Of a DNA stretch of 22,908 nucleotides, positions 5,434-12,307 are shown one piece after another. Origin of the DNA: a virus; IMG/VR virus record IMGVR_UViG_3300010160_000238, positions 1 to 22,908 of that record; one strand, 5' to 3'. Position 1 is the stretch's first letter, and each line of letters opens with the position of its first letter. The notes beneath the pieces are model-generated. The model ran no database searches. It was given only the letters and a program-made list of their open reading frames with translations, and was not told the origin of the DNA. The position numbers and the translations under genes were made by a program.

Positions 5434-7388
5434 TACTTAGCCTCTCCCCAACGCTGAACAACCGTTATGTCAGCAATGAGTGGCACCTCCAATAGGTTAA
5501 TGCCTTCCATGGCTTCTTTAATTGCTGCTTTTGTCTCTTCCACCAGATTATCTGGAGCAAGAGTCACCAATTCATCGTGAACGGTAAGTATAAGTTTAGC
5601 CTCTTTGGGTATTAAGCTGTGTGCTCGAACCATAGCAAGTTTAATGACGTCTGCTGCCGACCCTTGGATCTTGGTATTAAACGCTTGGCGTTCTGCACCA
5701 GCTCGATCATATTTATCAGAGGCATTCATTTCTGGAAGATAGCGGCGTCTTCCAAGAATGGTCGTAACGTAAGGAACTGGCTTTTCTTTATTACCTAATT
5801 TTCTGGTAGAAACAAGTACTTTAAACTTATAGGTGTTAATAGAAGGAAAACGGGCTGAAAAACGGTCTAAAAGATCTCTAGCCTCTTGTTTTGTACACCC
5901 GATTGATCTGGCAATTTTATCTGGACCTACTCCATAAGACATAGCAAGAACAAGAACTTTGCCAGCCTTGCGGTCTACGCCCATTTCATTTCCCACGGTG
6001 GTGTAGATGTCCCCACCGTTTTTGTAGTTTTCAACCATGATTGGATCCTTAGAAAAGGAAGCAATAACTCTTGGCTCAATCTGCGAATAGTCGGCTACAA
6101 CAAACTTGTACCCATCTGGGGCTTTAAAGAGGTTGCGAATTGCTTTACCGTGCGCCGTGTGTGGTGCTGGTACGTTTTGTAGGTTTGGGTTACGACTTGA
6201 GAACCGCCCTGTTTCTGCGCCGTGCTGTACAAAATCACAATGGATTCTGTTGTTAATGAGTAAACTGTCTTTTGTTTCAATTCTAACCTTTCCGGCTGTA
6301 GTCCTAGTAACTTCTCCGCCTAAATATGGGACAACGTATGTGGTGTGCAATTTGTTTAAATCAGCGTAAGTTAAAAGAGCGTCAACTAGCGGGTCTTCTC
6401 CCCGGTAAGCCTCCAGCGCTTCAGCTGAAACTGAATCCCCGCCCTTTGCGGTAACAATCTTTGGCTTAAGTCCTCGACCGCCTTCTGATTTGGGGCCATA
6501 CAAAATTACCTGCTTATCAACGTTAGAGTTGATGTTGAACTGCTGACCAGCAACCTTAAAGATCTCAGCTTTTGCGGCTTCAATGTCAATTTTTAATTGA
6601 GCATCTAAAACTGTAAGAGCATCCATATCGATAGGAGCGCCAGTCAACTTCATGTCACAAAGAACCTTAAGAACATCCATCTCAAGTTTCATAACGCCAG
6701 TCACTTGATTTTCTTCTAACTTCTTTACAAGTATTTTCCATAGCAAGAACGTGTACTTAGCGTCGAGGTATGCGTACTTAGCAACCTCATCAAATGAATA
6801 AACTTCTACTTGAGCTCCTACGCCCTTTTCCATTTGAAAACCAATTTCACGCTTTAAACAATCGGCAAGACCGCATCGGTTCTTGTTACGGTTATCGTAA
6901 AGAAACGAAGCAATCATGGTGTCAAAGTAAGGACCTACGGGAAAATTACCACCGTAGTATTTTGCAACAGAAGTAAGGTCAAATACTAAATTGTGACCAA
7001 TCTTTAAAATGCTGTTATTAAACATAAGAGGTTTAAGGGAAGCAAAAACCTCTGCTGGAAATAACTGTGAGGGAGGGTCAGAAAATACTTTAGTTGATTT
7101 TTTAGAGTCTCGTGAGTAGTCGCTAGGTCGTGCTTCAAGACCTTGTTCTACGCGCTTTTCACCTTGTCCTGTTAAAGGAAAGACCGTATCGAGAAGAACA
7201 CCATTAGGATGACCCATAGGGATAACATCACAACGACCGTGAGTAGCCAAACTAATCCAGAGTACTTCATTAACAGGCGTATCGCCTCTACGTTCTCCGA
7301 CTGTTTCCACGTCGTAAGCAAACGCATCTTGTTCAAGATAGTAGGCAACCATTTCATCTAGTTGATCGTTAGTTGTAATTATATTCAT
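5433..7388 (-). CDS. polA: Family A DNA polymerase with 3'-5' exonuclease, Leu at position 762
   Basis: The 651-residue enzyme has an N-terminal proofreading domain (AYDVETVG, GHNLVFD, and the YxxxD motif YAYLD) and a polymerase domain. Motif A is VVADYSQIEPR, motif B (O helix) runs RKAGKVLVLAMSYG, and motif C is LTVHDELV. There is no 5'-3' exonuclease domain, as expected for a phage replicase. The residue equivalent to E. coli Phe762 is Leu (residue 481, codon 5946-5948), a phage class discussed below. I chose the ATG at 7388 (MNIITTND), with TTGGGGAT just upstream. A TTG at 7400 would add four residues. A strong hairpin lies between this gene and the SSB-like gene upstream. It ends in a TAATG junction. 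Confidence 0.93.
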   Translation of the reverse strand: MNIITTNDQLDEMVAYYLEQDAFAYDVETVGERRGDTPVNEVLWISLATHGRCDVIPMGHPNGVLLDTVFPLTGQGEKRVEQGLEARPSDYSRDSKKSTKVFSDPPSQLFPAEVFASLKPLMFNNSILKIGHNLVFDLTSVAKYYGGNFPVGPYFDTMIASFLYDNRNKNRCGLADCLKREIGFQMEKGVGAQVEVYSFDEVAKYAYLDAKYTFLLWKILVKKLEENQVTGVMKLEMDVLKVLCDMKLTGAPIDMDALTVLDAQLKIDIEAAKAEIFKVAGQQFNINSNVDKQVILYGPKSEGGRGLKPKIVTAKGGDSVSAEALEAYRGEDPLVDALLTYADLNKLHTTYVVPYLGGEVTRTTAGKVRIETKDSLLINNRIHCDFVQHGAETGRFSSRNPNLQNVPAPHTAHGKAIRNLFKAPDGYKFVVADYSQIEPRVIASFSKDPIMVENYKNGGDIYTTVGNEMGVDRKAGKVLVLAMSYGVGPDKIARSIGCTKQEARDLLDRFSARFPSINTYKFKVLVSTRKLGNKEKPVPYVTTILGRRRYLPEMNASDKYDRAGAERQAFNTKIQGSAADVIKLAMVRAHSLIPKEAKLILTVHDELVTLAPDNLVEETKAAIKEAMEGINLLEVPLIADITVVQRWGEAK

Positions 7389-7405
7389 AGATATCCCCAA
7401 AAGCC

Positions 7406-7439
7406 TAGAGGCGCTAGGGGGATAAATCTAGCGCCTCTA
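7406..7439 (-). other. Perfect 12-bp hairpin between the SSB-like and polymerase genes
   Basis: TAGAGGCGCTAG (7406-7417) and CTAGCGCCTCTA (7428-7439) are exact reverse complements around a ten-base loop. On the minus strand an A run precedes the stem and only GGCTTTTGG follows, so an intrinsic terminator in the direction of the genes would be weak. On the plus strand the stem is followed by six T bases (7444-7449), but no plus-strand gene is present. It may be an attenuator or processing site that sets polymerase expression below that of SSB, a stabilising 3' end for the SSB message, or a protein site. Confidence 0.7.
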
Positions 7440-7451
7440 AACATTTTTTGG

Positions 7452-8126
7452 TTAGAGCAGACTTTCTGCAATCTCTACCAATGATTGATGAGAATCCTCA
7501 CGGATCTCAGTGCGCTCAAATGGTTTAAAAGCTGCAACAGCAAGTTCTGTCTCAGCCTCGTTAAGTCCCCAATCTTCTGTAAGATCACGAGCCTTTACTG
7601 GCATTAAGTTGTAAACAGTTTGCTGCTTTTGTCCTGTGCGACTTAGCGCCCAGTAGTTGCGGGTCAATGGACCAGCCTGTGAAAACTCACCCGCGTGCAA
7701 AGTCTTATACAAACGAGGTGTTGCAATTAGCATTTGACGCTGGTATGGCTTAGCAGTCAAATTAATAACAGTGAACGCACGCTTTACTTCTGGCTTGTCT
7801 TGAAGCTTTAAGCAAAGTGGGCAAGTATCACCTAAACACACATAAGAACGGCGACCTTCGGTCTTGTCCTTTAAGAAGTGTTGGCGGTAGTTGGCAAATG
7901 GACCAGCAGTATCGATGAAACGAACTAACTGGAATGTTTCAGAATGCTTGTACTCAGTTGGGAACTCTGTCTGAACTGGAACAAGTTGTTCTGCTGCTTC
8001 CCAACCCGATTGGATTGAGGATGTTGTTGCTGATGTTGTTTGAGTTGGACGATCTTCTACTGAGAATGATTCGTCTATTACTTGTCCGTATGTCGATGCA
8101 TCCGGTGTTGTTTGATTTACGCCCAT
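7452..8126 (-). CDS. Single-stranded DNA-binding protein, gp32-like with zinc site
   Basis: The 224-residue protein has a disordered Ser/Thr-rich start (about 1-45) and a core that looks like an OB fold. Within the core are His83 and the cluster CLGDTCPLC (Cys97, Cys102, Cys105), comparable to the His-Cys3 zinc site of T4 gp32. The C-terminal part carries acidic residues (TEDWGLNEAETELA, EIREDSHQS), as is usual where SSBs dock partners, although the last residues are not a classic acidic tip. It directly precedes the polymerase gene. The start at 8126 has AAGGAG about ten bases upstream. The call is inferred from pattern and position; a different zinc-binding replication factor is possible. 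Confidence 0.72.
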   Translation of the reverse strand: MGVNQTTPDASTYGQVIDESFSVEDRPTQTTSATTSSIQSGWEAAEQLVPVQTEFPTEYKHSETFQLVRFIDTAGPFANYRQHFLKDKTEGRRSYVCLGDTCPLCLKLQDKPEVKRAFTVINLTAKPYQRQMLIATPRLYKTLHAGEFSQAGPLTRNYWALSRTGQKQQTVYNLMPVKARDLTEDWGLNEAETELAVAAFKPFERTEIREDSHQSLVEIAESLL

Positions 8127-8162
8127 GGGCGGCTTTCTCCTTTTCGCAGTTGTATGCAGTTA

Positions 8163-8615
8163 TTAAGCAGTTTCCTCAGCGAGGGATTGTTCCCAAGCTT
8201 TGGCTATTTCTTCAGTGACCTCTCGGTACTTTACCCAGTCTATACGCTTCACGTGTAAAACGCCAAACTTAGTAAAGATCATGATTGCGGATTCAATCAT
8301 CGAGCGGCTATATAAGCGCCTTCCTTGCCGTTCCCGTCCCAACTTATCCGTTTTAGTCGGTAAGCGGTAAGGCGATGTTGGTAGGTGCCCTTCGTTCATC
8401 CATAGTTTAAGTGTCACAACTGGTCGACCCAGTGCTTGACTTAAAGAGCCTATGCTGAACAAATCTATTTCTTTCCCATTTGGAAGTAAAGTTGATCGTG
8501 GGTGTTTATCCCAATTTGATTCTTTAACTTCTTTAACTTCTGGCTCGCGACGTTTGCGTTTGCTATTAGGGTAAAACAAATCCCCAAACGTCTGATCGAT
8601 AAAATCTTCTGTCAT
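8163..8615 (-). CDS. MerR/excisionase-like helix-turn-helix protein
   Basis: The 150-residue protein has a basic, disordered N-terminal part (NSKRKRREPEVKEVKES) and a winged helix-turn-helix of the MerR type at about 53-110. DLFSIGSLSQALGRPVVTLKLW gives the two recognition helices, followed by a wing and GRRLYSRSMIESAI. These domains bind DNA; in phages they serve as regulators, excisionases or small terminase-like factors. A C-terminal helical part may dimerise it. It lies between the promoter-proximal coiled-coil gene (ATGA overlap) and the SSB gene (36-base gap), so regulation of this operon or a replication accessory role is likely. No integrase is visible to support an excisionase. Confidence 0.72.
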   Translation of the reverse strand: MTEDFIDQTFGDLFYPNSKRKRREPEVKEVKESNWDKHPRSTLLPNGKEIDLFSIGSLSQALGRPVVTLKLWMNEGHLPTSPYRLPTKTDKLGRERQGRRLYSRSMIESAIMIFTKFGVLHVKRIDWVKYREVTEEIAKAWEQSLAEETA

Positions 8616-9001
8616 AGTACGAAAGCGTAAGAAACCTTTGCTGGGAACATTGAGTCAATATCTTCTTCTGACAATTGACCTTTGTAAAACGCAGCCATGA
8701 TTGCGTCTTCACTAACCGTTGGGATCATGATGATGCAGTCATCTTTAATGCCACGTTCTACAAGCAACGTGTCTGCAACATCCATGTTAAGTGTTTTAGA
8801 AACTCGACGTTGGTTTGTAACCTTAATGTCTTCGTCAAGTTCTAATGTGATGTGGCCTCGGCCATCTGTTTCGCCAAGTTCTTTAACCGCGTCGTTTAAG
8901 CGATCTTTAATTTCTTTTTGGCGCTCTTCTAAAAACTTAATTTGCTTCTTAAGTTCTAGGTATTGCTTAGCTTCATTTGTAAGCTGTTTGATGTCTGACA
9001 T
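8612..9001 (-). CDS. Coiled-coil phage protein, first gene after promoter, function unknown
   Basis: The 129-residue protein starts with a strong coiled coil (about 3-43: KQYLELKKQIKFLEERQKEI and on). A compact alpha/beta part follows, with HITLELDEDIKVTNQRR and an acidic helix SEEDIDSMF near the end. The layout is reminiscent of small phage proteins that inhibit host nucleases or accompany SSB, but I see no diagnostic motif and make no functional call. It is the first gene downstream of the promoter at 9027-9054. AAAGGGG sits six bases before the ATG, which suggests strong early translation. Its end overlaps the MerR-like gene as ATGA. Confidence 0.7.
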   Translation of the reverse strand: MSDIKQLTNEAKQYLELKKQIKFLEERQKEIKDRLNDAVKELGETDGRGHITLELDEDIKVTNQRRVSKTLNMDVADTLLVERGIKDDCIIMIPTVSEDAIMAAFYKGQLSEEDIDSMFPAKVSYAFVL

Positions 9002-9018
9002 TTGTATCCCCTTTGTTT

Positions 9019-9039
9019 GGTAGGAATCTATACCCTACC
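9019..9039. promoter_or_regulatory. Inverted repeat over the -10 box, candidate operator
   Basis: GGTAGG (9019-9024) and CCTACC (9034-9039) are exact complements around nine bases that contain the TATAGA box of the adjacent minus-strand promoter. An outer TCCCC (9007-9011) and GGGGGA (9042-9047) extend the symmetry loosely. The ribbon-helix-helix gene ends only 27 bases away, so an autoregulatory operator is a reasonable reading. A hairpin in the transcript leader is less likely because half of the repeat would lie upstream of the start point. Confidence 0.5.
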
Positions 9040-9054
9040 TGGGGGGACTGACAA
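9027..9054 (-). promoter_or_regulatory. Sigma70-type promoter for the SSB-polymerase-recombination operon
   Basis: On the minus strand TTGTCA (9049-9054) and TATAGA (9027-9032) are separated by 16 bases, five of six and four or five of six matches to the consensus boxes. It falls in the only sizeable gap (9002-9066) of this region, and the transcript would start near 9020, just ahead of a strong ribosome binding site. It would drive the coiled-coil, MerR-like, SSB, polymerase, RecA and nuclease genes. Confidence 0.6.
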
Positions 9055-9066
9055 ATTGAGGGAGCC

Positions 9067-9213
9067 TTACTCGGAGGCTTTGTACTCCTCAAGAGCCTTA
9101 ATTATGACCGAGGTCACAGTTACGGACTCTCTGGCGGCTTTGCGCTGTACGGCAAGCCACAGGTCATCTGCCACCCGAATTGTGCGGGTTGGGGTCTTTG
9201 GTGCGTTAGGCAT
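9067..9213 (-). CDS. Ribbon-helix-helix (CopG/Arc-like) DNA-binding protein
   Basis: This 48-residue frame reads MPNAPKTPTRTIRVADDLWL, then AVQRKAARESVTVTSVIIKA, then LEEYKASE. A short strand (RTIRVADD), a helix (LWLAVQRKAARES), a Thr/Ser turn and a second helix (SVIIKALEEYK) form the classic ribbon-helix-helix. Such proteins dimerise through the strand and insert it into the major groove. The gene lies nine bases after the SNF2 helicase gene and just before the promoter with an overlapping inverted repeat, which suggests it represses or sets that promoter. The ribosome binding site is weak (AGACGG directly before ATG). There is no toxin gene beside it, so an antitoxin role is not supported. 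Confidence 0.8.
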   Translation of the reverse strand: MPNAPKTPTRTIRVADDLWLAVQRKAARESVTVTSVIIKALEEYKASE

Positions 9214-9222
9214 CCGTCTAGT

Positions 9223-10815
9223 TTACACGGAGCTGTTAAGCAAAAACTGGTTCAAACTAGACAAACTGAAGTCTATTCCACCCTCAGTATTTATGCCCTC
9301 GCCATCAATTACGGCGCTTGCTACGGCGTTTTTATGCTGAAGCATCTCGTGTTGACGAACTTCTATTGATCCTCCTACAAGAAAGTCTTGAATAACAATG
9401 CTGGGCCATTTAGAAGAGGCACGCATTATTCGTCCATTGCGCTGTGTCGCCCCGCCAGACGACCAAGGTAAGTCGTAATTGACAAGAAGATTAGCAGCTG
9501 GGAGGTCAACACCATACCCACCAGCATCAGAACTAACGAGGACACGGACATTTGGGTCTGTGTTAAGGGCAATTTTATTTTCTTCTTTAGTCTTGGCATC
9601 TAGTTTCCCTGTGTATGTTCTAGTTCCGTATTGAATAAGGGCTTGAGAAATCATGTCTGTCATGTCTACATATGTGGCAAAGATAACCACTTTGTTTTCT
9701 TCTGATTGTTCTAAAAAATCTTTTACGTATTGAATAAGCGCTTCTAGTTTAGGGGATTTATCAATACCTTCTAAATACCCAAACTCAACTAGTTCGTTTG
9801 CGTATGAAGAGCCTTCACCGGGAGTTGATAAGTATTTACGTGCGCTTGTTCTGAGTAGGTCTGGGTGGGAGCAAAGCATTTTAAGCGCCCCTACTTTAGA
9901 CATAATTTTTCCACGCCACTCGTTCTCTTCGTAACTACCACTACCGTTCTGCACACCGTAATGTGAAAAGATATTAAAGTTAGCCCCAAAAAGGGACTGA
10001 GCCTCTGCTAAGTCGTTTAATAAGTCTTTTCTAATTCGTTCGTATAACTTGGCACTTCGTCTATCGAACGTGATGAGAAGCGGCTCACTATGGATGGAAT
10101 CTGGTAGGTGAGGCGCAACATCTGGATCTTTTTGCGACTTTCTAACACTTGCTTCTTTAAGTTTTTCATGAAGAGTAGGCAAATTGCGATAACGCTGGAC
10201 TCCACCAAAATTATTACGAACAATAAAAGCTTTATCAAATATATCAAACCTTCCTAGTACGGAGTCATCAACAAACTGCATAATGCTAAAGACCTCTTCT
10301 GGCTTCCCATTCTCTACTGGAGTTCCAGTAAGAGCAAATTTAAACGGAGCGTTAGCCATACGCTTCACCGCTTTAGATCGTTTTGACTTAAAAGATTTAA
10401 TTGCTGTTGCTTCGTCAATAACAATAAAACCCCGTGGAAGTTTCTTTACTAAATCCCAATCGTTTACTACCTGCTCGTAGTTCATAATTACATAATCAAC
10501 TTTTGTTTCACGCCAATTAAAAGCCTCTTCGTATTGCTCAAGACGTTGCTTAGGTGTTCCGTCAATAACAATAGATTTAGAGGTGCCGTCAGTAAACTTT
10601 TCGATCTGGTTGTGCCATTGGTATTTAAGTGATGAAAGGCAGATAACCATTCCCGGTTCTGTAATCTGACCTTCGTCCATAAGTTGTTCTACGGCAGCAA
10701 TAGTCAGAACTGTTTTTCCTAAACCAAGATCGTAGGCAACTAATACCTTATGCCTGTCAACCATCTTGTTGACCGCCTCGGGTTGGTAAGGAAGTAGAGT
10801 CCCAGTAAAAGTCAT
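9223..10815 (-). CDS. SNF2-type DEAD/DEAH helicase
   Basis: The 530-residue protein has both RecA-like lobes of SNF2/superfamily 2 translocases. Motif I is DLGLGKT (29-35), motif II is IDEA (about 133-136), motif III is TGTP (163-166), and motif VI is QRNGRIMR (about 458-465), preceded by DAGGYGVDLP. The TGTPVENG and GLGKT forms are typical of SNF2 rather than DEAD-box RNA helicases. It probably remodels branched DNA or strips proteins, filling the place that UvsW or Dda has in T4. It overlaps the dNMP kinase gene by one base (TAATG). The ribbon-helix-helix gene follows. The coding region is complete, with no missing motif. Confidence 0.88.
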   Translation of the reverse strand: MTFTGTLLPYQPEAVNKMVDRHKVLVAYDLGLGKTVLTIAAVEQLMDEGQITEPGMVICLSSLKYQWHNQIEKFTDGTSKSIVIDGTPKQRLEQYEEAFNWRETKVDYVIMNYEQVVNDWDLVKKLPRGFIVIDEATAIKSFKSKRSKAVKRMANAPFKFALTGTPVENGKPEEVFSIMQFVDDSVLGRFDIFDKAFIVRNNFGGVQRYRNLPTLHEKLKEASVRKSQKDPDVAPHLPDSIHSEPLLITFDRRSAKLYERIRKDLLNDLAEAQSLFGANFNIFSHYGVQNGSGSYEENEWRGKIMSKVGALKMLCSHPDLLRTSARKYLSTPGEGSSYANELVEFGYLEGIDKSPKLEALIQYVKDFLEQSEENKVVIFATYVDMTDMISQALIQYGTRTYTGKLDAKTKEENKIALNTDPNVRVLVSSDAGGYGVDLPAANLLVNYDLPWSSGGATQRNGRIMRASSKWPSIVIQDFLVGGSIEVRQHEMLQHKNAVASAVIDGEGINTEGGIDFSLSSLNQFLLNSSV

Positions 10816-11363
10816 TAGTAAGACTGCATCCTAGTTCTAATTAAAAGTTCAAGGTCTTCTATAGACCCGTTATTAACAAATATTTGATCTACTTTATAGC
10901 CGTCTAGTTCGGATTCGGAAACATGTTCGTTAACCGGAGCTGTTCCTAATCGTTTTACACGCCAAATTTGTCCGCCAAACTCTTGAACCCATTGAGCTTC
11001 ATTTTCAAACCTAACGTCAGAAACAACAACTTTGTCTTGTGGTGCAACGTCTGACAAAGCTTGATAAATCCAAAAGGTGTCTCCAAACAATTTTCGTGCC
11101 TCTACTCCAACATCCTGTAAAAGTCTTCTAACTTCTGGATAATCAACTTTAACTTTGTCCCAACCATAAGAATCAACAAGATCTTGTAAACGGTAATTAA
11201 TTACGTTGTCTTCGTAACCTTTAGGTATTAAAGGATCCATTCCATAAATAAGATCTCGAATAGGGTCGGCAAAAGCAATACGTCGGTAGCCATGTTTTTC
11301 AACAAGAATGTTGGCAACGGTATCTTTTCCTGATTGTGCGTACCCAGATAATCCAATAATCAT
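10815..11363 (-). CDS. Deoxynucleoside monophosphate kinase, P-loop
   Basis: The 182-residue protein begins MIIGLSGYAQSGKDTVANIL, a P-loop (7-15) of the dNMP/nucleotide kinase type that favours GKDT over GKST. It continues with YRRIAFADPIRDLI, which is characteristic of T4 gp1-like deoxynucleotide monophosphate kinases, and VVSDVRFENEA. These enzymes phosphorylate dNMPs such as dGMP and dTMP to feed DNA synthesis. The length is below T4 gp1 (241) but common in actinophages. The ATG overlaps the primase stop as ATGA. It provides nucleotide supply next to the replication genes. Substrate choice cannot be read from the sequence. Confidence 0.85.
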   Translation of the reverse strand: MIIGLSGYAQSGKDTVANILVEKHGYRRIAFADPIRDLIYGMDPLIPKGYEDNVINYRLQDLVDSYGWDKVKVDYPEVRRLLQDVGVEARKLFGDTFWIYQALSDVAPQDKVVVSDVRFENEAQWVQEFGGQIWRVKRLGTAPVNEHVSESELDGYKVDQIFVNNGSIEDLELLIRTRMQSY

Positions 11364-12307
11364 GACAGTGCCTTCTCCCCATGTAGAGCGTGCTTTGCGT
11401 TTTCAATTCCGTAGACTATCTCAGATTTACTCATAGCGCCAACATCCTTAACACTAGAGCGCTCAACCCAGTCAATCCCAGAGTAATCAAAGAACCAGCA
11501 CTCAAACCACATGTCAATAGATTTTTTTAGAAAATCTTGAGAAGCTTGATGACCGGCCTCATCGTTATCCATTGCAACAATTACACGATCCGCACCCTTG
11601 ATTACGTTTAATTGATCTTTAGATACCGCGGTTCCGTAAGTAGAAACTCCTCCTAGAACCCCTACAGAAGCCATACGAGCAACATCAAGAGGCGACTCAA
11701 CAACTACCATCACTCCGCCCTTGTATTGCTGGTAACCAAACAACGAATGGCTTTTCTGAATACCGGCGGGATAATTTCTAAAGTAACGTCCCTTAGAGCC
11801 CTTCTCCTGCCAACCAAGTAATTTCCCAGTCATGTCACGGATAGGAAGAATCCAACACTCTTTACGAGAGTCATACAAAATTCCATACAACGCAGCAGCC
11901 TCTGGCGTTATTCCACGGCTTTGTAAAAGCTCAACTGGTGGCGCTACATAAGCAGCAAGGTTAGCCTCTGTAATAGTAATTGAATTTTCAACTACTTTTG
12001 GTTTTGGATTAAGCGCTCGCTCTAAACGCATTGATAAGTCGCTGGTAGTTGTTTTAACCCACTCGTCAGCTTGCTCCATAGGGATACCGTTAACGTATGA
12101 AACAAGATACTGCAGTCCACCACGGAATCCGCATGAGAAACAGTTATGCGCCCCTGTGTCTGCGTTGATTGACCATGATGGGTTGTGATCTTCCTTGCCT
12201 GTTCTATCAAAGTGACCGGGGCATAAACCCTTTACCTCTGAACCACGAACACCATAAGTTTCAATACCTAAACCTTTAAGAAAATCTTCCATCTCTTCTA
12301 CTGTCAT
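11360..12307 (-). CDS. DnaG-like primase with CHC2 zinc finger and TOPRIM domain
   Basis: The 315-residue protein has an N-terminal zinc finger (CPGH at 29-32 and CFSC at 56-59, the CHC2 form). A TOPRIM catalytic core follows: VVVESPLDVARM with Glu204 and AMDNDEAG with Asp247 and Asp249. It makes RNA primers for the replisome. It is shorter than bacterial DnaG (about 580) and lacks the C-terminal helicase-binding domain, so contact with the DnaB-like helicase encoded directly upstream must use another surface. The two genes overlap as ATGA. The TOPRIM domain also occurs in topoisomerases and nucleases, but the zinc finger settles the primase call. Confidence 0.9.
   Translation of the reverse strand: MTVEEMEDFLKGLGIETYGVRGSEVKGLCPGHFDRTGKEDHNPSWSINADTGAHNCFSCGFRGGLQYLVSYVNGIPMEQADEWVKTTTSDLSMRLERALNPKPKVVENSITITEANLAAYVAPPVELLQSRGITPEAAALYGILYDSRKECWILPIRDMTGKLLGWQEKGSKGRYFRNYPAGIQKSHSLFGYQQYKGGVMVVVESPLDVARMASVGVLGGVSTYGTAVSKDQLNVIKGADRVIVAMDNDEAGHQASQDFLKKSIDMWFECWFFDYSGIDWVERSSVKDVGAMSKSEIVYGIENAKHALHGEKALS

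Noticed and set aside
8520-8540. Tandem repeat of TTCTTTAAC in the MerR-like gene
   Set aside because: Two and a third units that code a short Lys-Glu-Val repeat in a disordered arm; too short and lacking other origin or operator features.
8697-9023. Open frame on the plus strand over the coiled-coil gene
   Set aside because: It mirrors a well-supported minus-strand gene with a ribosome binding site and promoter; the product is a Ser-rich, low-complexity translation typical of an antisense frame.
9067-9213. Ribbon-helix-helix protein as an antitoxin
   Set aside because: No small toxin gene lies beside it; its neighbours are a helicase gene and a promoter region, which fits a regulator.
9002-9340. 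Plus-strand frame spanning the promoter gap, the ribbon-helix-helix gene and the helicase end
   Set aside because: It crosses two genes and a promoter and shows no recognisable domain, while the minus-strand 48-residue frame has a clear ribbon-helix-helix.
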